Below, piece after piece: positions 1-7,550 of a DNA stretch of 59,011 nt (position 1 is the first letter of the stretch; each line of letters starts with the position of its first letter). This DNA is from Anaerobium acetethylicum (GTDB lineage Bacteria; Bacillota; Clostridia; Lachnospirales; Lachnospiraceae). The notes below the pieces were generated by a model, which saw only the letters and a program-made list of their open reading frames with translations, was not told where the DNA came from and did not search any database. Where the stretch lies: contig NZ_FMKA01000023.1 in the NCBI RefSeq assembly GCF_900096945.1, forward strand, positions 1 to 59,011. Reading direction: 5' to 3'. The position numbers and the translations under genes were made by a program.

Positions 1-81
1 GAAAACGAGGAACTCATAGCGGCGATACAAAATAGTTGTAGGAGCCGCGCTGAGATTATTGCTTTCTTAGAGAGCAAGTAA
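1..81 (+). CDS. C-terminal end of an unidentified plus-strand gene (partial)
   Basis: Frame 1 is open from the window edge to a TAA at 79-81, encoding 26 residues that end in RAEIIAFLESK. It is the only plus-strand coding tail left of the minus-strand blocks, and a hairpin follows it directly. The tail is too short to identify; the charged, helix-rich end would fit a winged-helix or ATP-binding protein terminus, but that is a guess. It may be a host gene next to the element. Confidence 0.45.
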   Translation, partial: ENEELIAAIQNSCRSRAEIIAFLESK

Positions 82-90
82 TCTATATCC

Positions 91-126
91 CAATGCCATC
101 GATTTCTAATAGGTCAGATGGCATTG
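91..126 (+). terminator. Hairpin after the leftmost gene
   Basis: A perfect 10-bp inverted repeat, CAATGCCATC (91-100) and GATGGCATTG (117-126), encloses a 16-nt loop ten bases after the TAA at 79-81. No T-run follows, so it is either a weak or factor-assisted terminator or a structured junction. Confidence 0.45.
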
Positions 127-186
127 AGTGGGTAAACCTTGGGAAGTTAGCATTTTAAGTGCTTTCTAGTAGAAACCTAGTGAGGA

Positions 187-367
187 GTTGCGGGAATCCA
201 GGATATCAATAATGGTTCTGGAATCAACCGTACGTCTGCATACTGTTGCAGTATACTTAGAACCATTTCTTAAATACCACATCCAGAATACTCTTTCGGC
301 TTTCTGTATTTCCATTTCTCTGATCCAGATATTTCTTATTGCAGTAATATTTCGGACGACCACTATA
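187..367 (-). pseudogene. Decayed serine-recombinase fragment (zinc-ribbon region)
   Basis: Read on the minus strand, the stretch begins YSGRPKYYCNKKYLDQ, which matches the zinc-ribbon segment of the first intact recombinase (YSGRPKYYCIKKFLDQ, encoded near 4770-4820). The frame hits a stop near 259. The homology then resumes in another frame as LQQYADV, against LQQHADV in the intact gene. The DNA match is also visible directly: about 50 bases around 317-366 differ from 4770-4820 at only a few positions. It is therefore a frameshifted relic of a fourth, closely related recombinase. No catalytic domain remains. Confidence 0.8.
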
Positions 368-378
368 AATTCAATATA

Positions 379-1944
379 TTAAGTTAAATCTTTTAGCAAA
401 ACCTGCCTATTCATACTGAATACATCTTTAATCTTTTGATGATTGAAAGGATTACTATTATGTATGTCCACCATTCTTATTACATTCGAAACACTTATAG
501 CAGATCCGTTAATGCCAGTTGTATTCACAATATTTCTAATCTGACCATCTATATTGCTTCCAAAACCTCCAGCTATATAAGAGAAAAACGCAAGATTATT
601 ATTACTTTCACTATAATTAGCTAAATTTTCAATGTAATTATGAACCATCCTGTTATAATGATCGTTACTAATGGTATATTTGCTGTATGCCTTATTATCA
701 ATAATTGCTTGATATCCATCTAAATCTGAAATCAACAATACATCTGGCGTTAAACCAATCGGACCTACATGCTTCGATTCAAAACCAAATACATCGTGAA
801 AAAGCTCTACAGTTGCTTTTTCAAAGTCAACAGCCTCCTCTCTTCCCTTAAATGCCATTTCAAAATATTTTGTCATAAATGCACCTACCGAGCCCGTAGG
901 ATATTGCTCCACTAATACTTCTTCTACAAGTTTCCCATCAATTCCCGTTTGATGTACTATATAATCTACTAATTGAGGAGTTATTCTTGTTATTGGTCTT
1001 TCTAAGGACTCTGCAATATATGCCTGCATAATCTTTTGCCTTGCAATAACTCTTGCAGTAATAGTTTGTGTTTGTGCAAGGTTTCTATTATCTTTGCGAT
1101 GCTTCGGATCAATTCCGTACTTACGTTGAAAATATTCATGCTGTTCAGGTCTATCAATAAAACTTGGGGATTCTCTTAATATTGAGACTACTTCCTCATG
1201 TTTATCGTCCAAAATATATAATTTCCCATCTTCGCGCTTTGCTAATTGCGTGTATTCCAGCCAATTAACTAAGGTATTTGCCAAATCAGTCAAATGACTA
1301 TATGGATGATCTGGATTGACAGCACCTTTTGACGGCTTATATTTAGTGAAAAAATCTTCCTCAAGACATTTATCACCAAAATTTCTAAATTGAATAATTC
1401 TATCCACAACACAGTTATAGCATTTCTCTGTTTCATTCTCCGCTTCGGTTACAACAATTTTTGCTATTTCTTCTTCTGTTAAACATCCAATTTTATCGTC
1501 ATCCAATAATTTTAACAGAAACCTAAACGGTCGTATTTTAAACCTTTCAGCCACTTGTACCCCTCTTCCCGTTGAAAAAGAAGATGGGAACTGATATTTT
1601 AAAACCTGACTGGACAGCACTTGAACAGGAGAATCTCCATTCATAATTGCTTCTCCAGCCAAAGTCAATTTGATTTTTCCTGATGAATCTTGTTTAAAAA
1701 CCAAACCCAAACTTACAAGCCATGCCATATAAGTTCTAGCTCCACCACCTGTTTGATCCCTTCTTTCGCCTTTTCTCTTCAATCCAGCTACTTCAAGTGC
1801 ATCTTCATATGCAAGATGAGAATCCCTTTGTCCTTCCCATTCTTGATTCAAGGATAAATCTGCAAATGCCCCTAACACTTCAGGTATTGCATTTAATTTC
1901 CTTTTCGGTCTTGTAACCCACCAATAATTCAACACCCTTATCAC
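379..1944 (-). CDS. AlwI-family type II restriction endonuclease
   Basis: The 521-residue protein starts with the family signature WWVTRPKRKLNAIPEVL, followed by GLKRKGERRDQTGGGARTY near residues 54-72. AlwI-type enzymes are type IIS nucleases. The likely PD-(D/E)XK core is near residues 400-425: TPDVLL, then IIDNKAY, supplying Asp and Lys. The gene directly follows the methyltransferase stop (TAG at 1947-1945), so the two are co-transcribed. The start is uncertain: GTG at 1944 touches the upstream stop, whereas GTG at 1935 or TTG at 1932 sits better behind the AGGTGA motif. Characterised AlwI relatives pair, as far as I know, with adenine methylases, so the m5C partner here is unusual. Cleavage specificity cannot be read from sequence. 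Confidence 0.85.
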   Translation of the reverse strand: MIRVLNYWWVTRPKRKLNAIPEVLGAFADLSLNQEWEGQRDSHLAYEDALEVAGLKRKGERRDQTGGGARTYMAWLVSLGLVFKQDSSGKIKLTLAGEAIMNGDSPVQVLSSQVLKYQFPSSFSTGRGVQVAERFKIRPFRFLLKLLDDDKIGCLTEEEIAKIVVTEAENETEKCYNCVVDRIIQFRNFGDKCLEEDFFTKYKPSKGAVNPDHPYSHLTDLANTLVNWLEYTQLAKREDGKLYILDDKHEEVVSILRESPSFIDRPEQHEYFQRKYGIDPKHRKDNRNLAQTQTITARVIARQKIMQAYIAESLERPITRITPQLVDYIVHQTGIDGKLVEEVLVEQYPTGSVGAFMTKYFEMAFKGREEAVDFEKATVELFHDVFGFESKHVGPIGLTPDVLLISDLDGYQAIIDNKAYSKYTISNDHYNRMVHNYIENLANYSESNNNLAFFSYIAGGFGSNIDGQIRNIVNTTGINGSAISVSNVIRMVDIHNSNPFNHQKIKDVFSMNRQVLLKDLT

Positions 1945-3015
1945 CTACTCTGATATATTTGATTCTACACTTTCATAATTAATTCCAGCAAACGAATTCA
2001 GTACGGCCTCAAAAATAATTCTAGCCCCTTTTGAAGGTACCGCCATTCCAATCTGCTTTCTAACAGATTCTTTTGAACCCTCAAATACATACGTATCAGG
2101 AAAAGTCTGAAGCCTTGCCCTTTCTCTATTGGTAAGCGCCCTCGGTATCTCATAATGATATATATGAGTCCCGCCGCCTCCAGAACCTGTAACTGTATAA
2201 GCTGGTTTATTTGGATCTAATCTTTTATATATCTGACTTATTTTTGCACCTTTTACATTCAACTGTAATTCTTCAGGTAAATCAGCTGTGAATGCATTCT
2301 GCCCTGGCTTAATATGTTTTAATCTTTCAACTACTGTTGGAGATTGCTTTGTCAATTCATTATTTGTAGCATATCCAGGTATTGGTGGAACTTCTAACGC
2401 ATGCCTGCATGTATTGTTGATATTTTTATATGGCTCTGGACTTGGAACTTTAAACTCATAAGGTAAATCATTTCGAATACCAATAATTATCATTCTATGT
2501 CTCGCCTGCGGAACTCCATATTCTTCAAATTTATATAGATTAGGATATATTTTATATCCCGCTTTAATTAAATCTAATTGAATTTTTTTAAATGCTTTTC
2601 CATCATTAGCACTTTTTAATCCACCGACATTTTCAGCCAAAAACCATAAAGGCTTATATCTTTTTAATACATTTACGCCATAAGTATATAAAGGACCGAA
2701 CACGCCATCAAAACCCTTTTGTTCTCCAACAACCGAAAAATCATTACATGGAAATCCAAATGCTAGTGCATCAATATCTCCTAATTTATCAATATCTAAT
2801 TTTCTGACATCCCCGCAGATAACGCTTTCTTCATCATCAGGACAGATATTTCTTATGTATGTTTTGCAAGTATCTGCATCATAATCGTTGGCCCATTTGT
2901 GAACTATCTTATAATCTGGATTACTTATCTTTGCTGTTGTAGCCCCTAAAGCAAGACCTCCTGGTCCGCAAAATAATTCTCCTAGTCTAAATTCTGTTGT
3001 GATTTCTGAATTCAT
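1945..3015 (-). CDS. dcm: DNA (cytosine-5-)-methyltransferase
   Basis: This 356-residue enzyme would methylate cytosine at C5 and protect DNA from the adjacent endonuclease. All the core motifs are present in order: I (FCGPGG, near residue 15), IV with the catalytic Pro-Cys (GFPCNDFS, near residue 87), VI (ENVGG), VIII (QARHR), IX (RALTNRERARLQTFP) and X (IGMAVPSKG). The target-recognition region between VIII and IX is of ordinary size. Its ATG overlaps the TAA of the upstream HTH gene (TAATG), implying translational coupling. The endonuclease gene follows without a gap. The gene is AT-rich, like the rest of this defence block. Confidence 0.92.
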   Translation of the reverse strand: MNSEITTEFRLGELFCGPGGLALGATTAKISNPDYKIVHKWANDYDADTCKTYIRNICPDDEESVICGDVRKLDIDKLGDIDALAFGFPCNDFSVVGEQKGFDGVFGPLYTYGVNVLKRYKPLWFLAENVGGLKSANDGKAFKKIQLDLIKAGYKIYPNLYKFEEYGVPQARHRMIIIGIRNDLPYEFKVPSPEPYKNINNTCRHALEVPPIPGYATNNELTKQSPTVVERLKHIKPGQNAFTADLPEELQLNVKGAKISQIYKRLDPNKPAYTVTGSGGGGTHIYHYEIPRALTNRERARLQTFPDTYVFEGSKESVRKQIGMAVPSKGARIIFEAVLNSFAGINYESVESNISE

Positions 3016-3224
3016 TATATTTCCTCTCCATTCGGTAAAATAAATTTTCTTTGAAACGAAATACCTAATGCATCCGCAACAGCATCAAGATCCGAAACTG
3101 TAAAACTTTTTCTTTTCATTTTTGAATTTAAACTTTGCGGTGATTTTCCTAACCTTCTGGCCAATTCTGCTTCGCTCACATTGCAACGCACACAAATCAC
3201 CTTAATTTGTTCTGATATTGTCAT
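3015..3224 (-). CDS. Small XRE-type HTH regulator of the restriction set
   Basis: A 69-residue Cro/CI-like protein. The helix-turn-helix is visible at residues 15-45 (VSEAELARRLGKSPQSLNSK). It lies first in the operon, before methyltransferase and endonuclease, the position usual for controller (C) proteins that delay endonuclease expression after entry into a new host. An AGGAG ribosome site precedes ATG 3224, and a promoter with a dyad lies immediately upstream. The controller role is inferred from position and size; it could alternatively regulate other genes of the island. Confidence 0.8.
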   Translation of the reverse strand: MTISEQIKVICVRCNVSEAELARRLGKSPQSLNSKMKRKSFTVSDLDAVADALGISFQRKFILPNGEEI

Positions 3225-3254
3225 ATGAATTTTCTCCTGCTACCTGCTTGCTAC

Positions 3255-3303
3255 AAAGTAAATTTAACTTTAATATTGTAAACGTTTTTTTTGATAATGT
3301 CAA
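3255..3303 (-). promoter_or_regulatory. Promoter and operator-like dyad of the HTH-dcm-AlwI operon
   Basis: On the minus strand TTGACA (3303-3298) and TACAAT (3280-3275) are separated by exactly 17 bases, a near-consensus sigma-A promoter. Just downstream, around the expected start site, lies a 17-nt dyad AAAGTAAATTTAACTTT (3255-3271, plus strand) with 7 of 8 arm positions complementary. Its position suits autorepression by the 69-residue HTH protein. Confidence 0.75.
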
Positions 3304-3583
3304 AACATTCATTTAGCTTATATGTTTTTTTCAAAGACGAATCTTCCGAAACATTCAAATCAAAATGCACTATATAATCATATAAAAGGGATATTTATCA
3401 TCCAACTAATTCAACAACGTTATTTATTTTCAAAATATATAACATCTTACCACGAACACAAGTTCGATTCAAGTATTAATTTTCATCCATCAATTTTATC
3501 AAAGTGTAGTTCAAACTTCACCACGGTGTAGCCATCCTCTGCATCCTTTCAGTTTCAGACCAATAAAATCAACTTAATAATCA
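3304..3583. other. Gene-free AT-rich spacer between HTH promoter and vsr
   Basis: No ORF here has a ribosome site or recognisable product. A 5-bp hairpin (CGAAC, loop ACAA, GTTCG) lies at about 3454-3467. The spacer probably carries the 3' end of the vsr transcript and the upstream part of the HTH promoter. Confidence 0.4.
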
Positions 3584-4030
3584 TCATCCTCCAGCGGCAT
3601 TTCCCCCAAAAATCACATTGAACACCGCATCTTCAATCACCTTAACGCATTCTTCCGTCTTTTTCAATATATCTTTTCCCCAGAAGTGTATGACCGTCCA
3701 TCCAAGAAACAGCAGTTCCTGGTCTCTCTCGATGTCTCTCTCCCGGTTTCGTTCTATTTTATTTATCCAATATTCGCTGTTCTCCGCCAGCTCCAGTTTG
3801 GGCTTCAATATCTCCCAGTCCTTCCCATGGAAAAACTCGCTATCGCAGAAAATCGCAATCTTGTATTTGGTCAAAGCAATATCCGGAGTTCCGGGCAAAG
3901 CCTTATAGTTCTTTCGATACCGGAAGCCCTTGTTCCAAAGGGCTTTACGTAGGCTTATCTCTATCTTGGTGTCCTTGCCCCGTATATGGCTCATGGTCTT
4001 GTGCCGCTGCTCCTTGGTCATACGATCCAT
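3584..4030 (-). CDS. vsr: Very-short-patch repair endonuclease (Vsr-like), copy 1
   Basis: A 148-residue Vsr-family nuclease. Vsr nicks at T:G mismatches formed when 5-methylcytosine deaminates, so it belongs with m5C methylases such as the one downstream. The family pattern is clear: MTKEQRHKTMSHIRGKDTKIE at the N-terminus, PGTPDIAL with the presumed metal-binding Asp near residue 51, FFHGKDW, and LGWTVIHFWG near the C-terminus. The Cys residues that bind structural zinc in E. coli Vsr are not evident in the FCDSEFFHGKDW segment. AGGAGGTG precedes ATG 4030. By eye it is about two-thirds identical to the second Vsr at 10464-10922. Confidence 0.92.
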   Translation of the reverse strand: MDRMTKEQRHKTMSHIRGKDTKIEISLRKALWNKGFRYRKNYKALPGTPDIALTKYKIAIFCDSEFFHGKDWEILKPKLELAENSEYWINKIERNRERDIERDQELLFLGWTVIHFWGKDILKKTEECVKVIEDAVFNVIFGGNAAGG

Positions 4031-4157
4031 ACAATCACCTCCTGGTATGCTATCGGTATATTTTCAATTTCTTTTTATGGACTTCCTTTAGAAATTCGTC
4101 TTACAGTTCTCTTGACTTTGCCTTGAAAATCCTTACTCTATTATATTTCATTGTACA

Positions 4158-4219
4158 GCAAAATACCCTGATAGTTAAGCACAACCTATTTTCTGTGCCT
4201 TGCTATCAGGATATTTTGC
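4158..4219. repeat. Nested 62-bp imperfect palindrome beside the recombinase genes
   Basis: Arms GCAAAATACCCTGATAG (4158-4174) and CTATCAGGATATTTTGC (4203-4219) pair over 17 positions with one mismatch. Inside the loop a second dyad is present: AAGCACA (4177-4183) against TGTGCCTT (4194-4201). It lies five bases past the end of the first recombinase gene. No T-run follows on either strand, so it is either a bidirectional terminator or a recombination-related site. Confidence 0.7.
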
Positions 4220-4224
4220 AATCG

Positions 4225-5835
4225 TTATCTTATCATTCCTTCCACATCTTCAATATTCACGAGCCTATTACTCTTATCCCCAAACTTCCACTTTATTTCA
4301 ATCCTCCCCTCGTCATACACCACAATCTCATCCACAAACACTTCTGCCATTTCCTTATTCAGTTTTGTCAGTTTCATACTCCCATCCAACATCTCAAATC
4401 CCGCTGCCTCTGGCACATCCATATCAGAAATCTGCCTCACTGCTACCTTCTGCTTCTCAATATTCTCCTGCATTTTTTCCATCATCTGCTCATATATTTT
4501 CTTCTGTTCAAGATAGGTATCTTTATCTGTCACTTCCATTTTGTATGCTTCATAACTGGCACGGAGATCCTGTTGCAGCAACACCAACGAATGCTCCATA
4601 TCTTCCAAGTGTTTCTCCGCTATTCTAAGTCTTTCTTCATTCTTTTTACGCTGTAAATCAACAATTTCTCTGGAATCAACTAAAACATCCGCATGCTGTT
4701 GCAGCATAGTCAAAACCACCTCTTCAATATCAGCATCCAAAATACTATTCCTACAGTCACCGCTGCTCTGATCCAGGAATTTCTTAATGCAGTAATACTT
4801 TGGACGTCCACTATACGTATGTACAAGTGTATGTCCACAATCGCCACATCTCATCTTGCCAACCAGGCAGTGTCTCGCATGGCGCTTCCCATCTGTGAAT
4901 TTTTGATAATTCAATTCTCGGAGTTCTTTCACTTTCTGAAATTCTTTCTTGGATATAATAGCCTGATGACAATTTTCGATTTTCCGCCACTCTTCTTCCG
5001 GCAGTGCCACACAGCTTCTTGCACCGACCTCTTTACTCTTGTATCGGTTATATACCAATGTTCCCGTATACTGTTCATTATCAAGAATTCTTCCGATGGC
5101 TAATACATTCCAAAGCGGTTTCCTTTTCTTGTACCTGGCAAGCATCTTCTCATTGCCTTCCGTCTCGGCAATATAAACACCTGGTGGAACAATTCTATCA
5201 TCATTGAGATTTCGGGCTATCTTATACATTGAAGCACCTGACTTATATTCCTTGAAAATCCTCTTTACAACCTTGGAAGCCACATCATCAACTACCAACT
5301 GATGCTTGTCCTCCGCGCTTTTCACATAGCCGTATGGTGCATATACAGCAATGTAGTTTCCATTACTCCGAATGGACTTCAGCGAAGCCTTTACCTTCTC
5401 AGATAAATCTTCACTATAAAAATCATAGAGTAGCGCCTTGAAAGAGATATCAATTTCTCCAATGCCGCCAATATGATCCTGGCTGTCATAATTATCATTG
5501 ATGGAAATAAACCGAACACCCATAAACGGAAATATCTGCTCAATATATTTCCCCTGAACGATATGATCTCTTGAAAATCGCGAAAAATCCTTTATGATAA
5601 CACAGGAAATCTGCTGCCTTTTGATCAATTCCAGCATGTTTTGCAGGTCTGGCCTTTCCATGTTCTTGCCTGAATATCCGTCATCAGCAAATTCTATTAC
5701 ATTCATTTTTTTAAGTTCCTTGTCTTTTTTGATAAAAGATCTGATGAACTTACGCTGATTCGTAATACTATTGCTTTCATCTGCAACAAAATCATCTTCT
5801 TTGGATAATCTCAAATACATCGCTATCTGTTCCAT
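4225..5835 (-). CDS. Large serine recombinase, third of a triplet
   Basis: A 536-residue large serine recombinase of the TnpX/TndX type, which would integrate and excise the element through a covalent phosphoserine DNA intermediate. The catalytic domain opens with MYLRLSKEDD (nucleophilic Ser) and carries the Arg motif DFSRFSRDH. The recombinase domain follows, then a zinc ribbon (CGDCGH, with later Cys in YYC and SGDC) and a coiled-coil C-terminus. ATG 5835 was chosen because GGGAG precedes it and the protein begins directly with the catalytic strand; an upstream in-frame start would overlap the previous gene heavily. It starts one base from the stop of the middle recombinase. Confidence 0.92.
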   Translation of the reverse strand: MEQIAMYLRLSKEDDFVADESNSITNQRKFIRSFIKKDKELKKMNVIEFADDGYSGKNMERPDLQNMLELIKRQQISCVIIKDFSRFSRDHIVQGKYIEQIFPFMGVRFISINDNYDSQDHIGGIGEIDISFKALLYDFYSEDLSEKVKASLKSIRSNGNYIAVYAPYGYVKSAEDKHQLVVDDVASKVVKRIFKEYKSGASMYKIARNLNDDRIVPPGVYIAETEGNEKMLARYKKRKPLWNVLAIGRILDNEQYTGTLVYNRYKSKEVGARSCVALPEEEWRKIENCHQAIISKKEFQKVKELRELNYQKFTDGKRHARHCLVGKMRCGDCGHTLVHTYSGRPKYYCIKKFLDQSSGDCRNSILDADIEEVVLTMLQQHADVLVDSREIVDLQRKKNEERLRIAEKHLEDMEHSLVLLQQDLRASYEAYKMEVTDKDTYLEQKKIYEQMMEKMQENIEKQKVAVRQISDMDVPEAAGFEMLDGSMKLTKLNKEMAEVFVDEIVVYDEGRIEIKWKFGDKSNRLVNIEDVEGMIR

Positions 5836-5836
5836 G

Positions 5837-7549
5837 TTATGAATGCTCCCTTCTGTACTTTTCCCTTTCCTCTGTAAGAGGGTCCTTGAAATGATAGGTG
5901 ATTTGAATATTCTTATCCGGGTACAATTCAATACGAGAAATCATCGCCTCTACAATCTCTCTGTTCAGCGATGCTTTCCCTCTCATGCAGGATGCAGCGG
6001 ACCACCAGCGTACTTCCTTTTCAAGTTTTTTCTTCTCCCTGGATTTGTTCTCTGTTTCATCAATAATCTGCCCTTTGAGATTGGCGATTTCTTTTGCGTT
6101 TTTCTTCTGCAGTCGAGCCAATTCCTGTTTTGTGACATCTCCCATAACATAGCCTTCGTATGATTTGCTCTCGCAATGCTCCGCTTTTTCAATTCGCTTT
6201 TCCAGAGATTTTATCTTTTCATCAAATGCATCCATCTTATCTGCAATGATTTCATTCATCTTGTCAACAATTGTATCTGCCTTTTCGTACTGCATCGCAA
6301 CCTGGAATGACAGCGCATCATATACTGACTGAACGATATCCCTTTCCAGCCAGGAGCTGATGCACTTTTTCTCTTTACCGGCATCATAACTATATCGACA
6401 CTGATAAAAATACTGCCTGCACAACTTCCCATTCTTTTCCACAAGTTTGGACATCATCGGAATCTTTTTTCCACATGTACCACAGTACAGAATGCCATCC
6501 AGAATATCCGCCTTCATAGGTATATGTTTGCCTCGGTCGGAAGAAAAAGCGCTTTTCTCCACCTTCTTTGCAAACAAATCCCTTACTGCATAAAAAGCCT
6601 CTTTATCGATAATAGCTTCATGCGTATTCTCTACAATTACCCACTCTTTTTTATCTGTAGAATGCGTTTTTTCATTCTCGCTTAATCTTGTTCTCCTCTT
6701 ACCCTGCACCATATTTCCGATATATGCCTGGTTGGAAAGAATAGAAGAAAGAGTTCCTATGTACCAAGGCTTCGCATCCTCATTATTTGCATGATAAAGC
6801 CTCTTTGTTTTCAGGTATTCACCTGGACTGGATAAATTGTAATCCTGTAAAGCAATTGAGATATTACGCATATTTGTTCCTTCCAGTGCCATAGAAAATA
6901 TCTGACGCACAACATCAGCTGCCGGCTCGTCAATCACATACTTTCTCAATGGATCATTTGAATCTGCAAGATATCCATATGGTGCATTACTGCCAACGAA
7001 CTTGCCCTTTTCCATATCCATCCTTCTGCTGCATGCAATCCTTTTGGAAATGTCCTTGGCATACATGTCATTCACCAGATTCTTAAGCGAAATCTCCAAT
7101 GCTTTATTTTGGTTAAATCCTTCATCCGAATCAAAATGATCATTCACAGAAATAAACCGAATCCCAAGGAATGGCAGTATCGTCTCTATATAATTGCCGG
7201 ACTCGATATAGGTTCTGCCAAATCTGGATAAATCTTTTACAATAATGCAATTGATTTTCCCAGCTCTGGCATTCTCCATCATCTGCTGAAATGCAGGCCT
7301 GTCAAAACTTGTACCAGATACGCCGTTATCGATGTACTCGTAGGTTTCTGCGAATTCCTGCTTATCCTTTACATAGTCCCTCATTATAGCAAGTTGATTT
7401 GCAATAGAATCTGAAGGCTTCATCTTCAGTTCAACTGATAATCTCGCATAAAACGCAGTACGGAACGTTCTTGTTTTCACTGAATGGTTATCTTCTACGA
7501 TTACATTATTTTTAGCAACTGCATTAAACCTGCCAGCCATTCGTGCCAT
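5837..7549 (-). CDS. Large serine recombinase, second of a triplet
   Basis: A 570-residue large serine recombinase. Catalytic Ser lies in FYARLSVEL and the Arg motif is KDLSRFGRTYIESGNY. A recombinase domain, a zinc ribbon (CGTCGKK with later YQC and KKC) and a coiled-coil tail follow, so the protein looks complete. ATG 7549 begins one base after the TAG of the upstream recombinase; a GTG at 7558 and an ATG at 7540 are alternatives. The N-terminal 30 residues before the catalytic strand are longer than in the other two copies. Co-translation with its neighbours suggests the three act together. Confidence 0.92.
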   Translation of the reverse strand: MARMAGRFNAVAKNNVIVEDNHSVKTRTFRTAFYARLSVELKMKPSDSIANQLAIMRDYVKDKQEFAETYEYIDNGVSGTSFDRPAFQQMMENARAGKINCIIVKDLSRFGRTYIESGNYIETILPFLGIRFISVNDHFDSDEGFNQNKALEISLKNLVNDMYAKDISKRIACSRRMDMEKGKFVGSNAPYGYLADSNDPLRKYVIDEPAADVVRQIFSMALEGTNMRNISIALQDYNLSSPGEYLKTKRLYHANNEDAKPWYIGTLSSILSNQAYIGNMVQGKRRTRLSENEKTHSTDKKEWVIVENTHEAIIDKEAFYAVRDLFAKKVEKSAFSSDRGKHIPMKADILDGILYCGTCGKKIPMMSKLVEKNGKLCRQYFYQCRYSYDAGKEKKCISSWLERDIVQSVYDALSFQVAMQYEKADTIVDKMNEIIADKMDAFDEKIKSLEKRIEKAEHCESKSYEGYVMGDVTKQELARLQKKNAKEIANLKGQIIDETENKSREKKKLEKEVRWWSAASCMRGKASLNREIVEAMISRIELYPDKNIQITYHFKDPLTEEREKYRREHS

Positions 7550-7550
7550 C

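Noticed and set aside
3454-3480. tRNA remnant, because of GTTCGATTC
   Set aside because: The T-stem does not pair and no acceptor or anticodon arm could be found around it.
3322-3531. Plus-strand gene of 69 codons
   Set aside because: No ribosome site and no protein-like pattern; it lies in the AT-rich spacer upstream of the HTH promoter.
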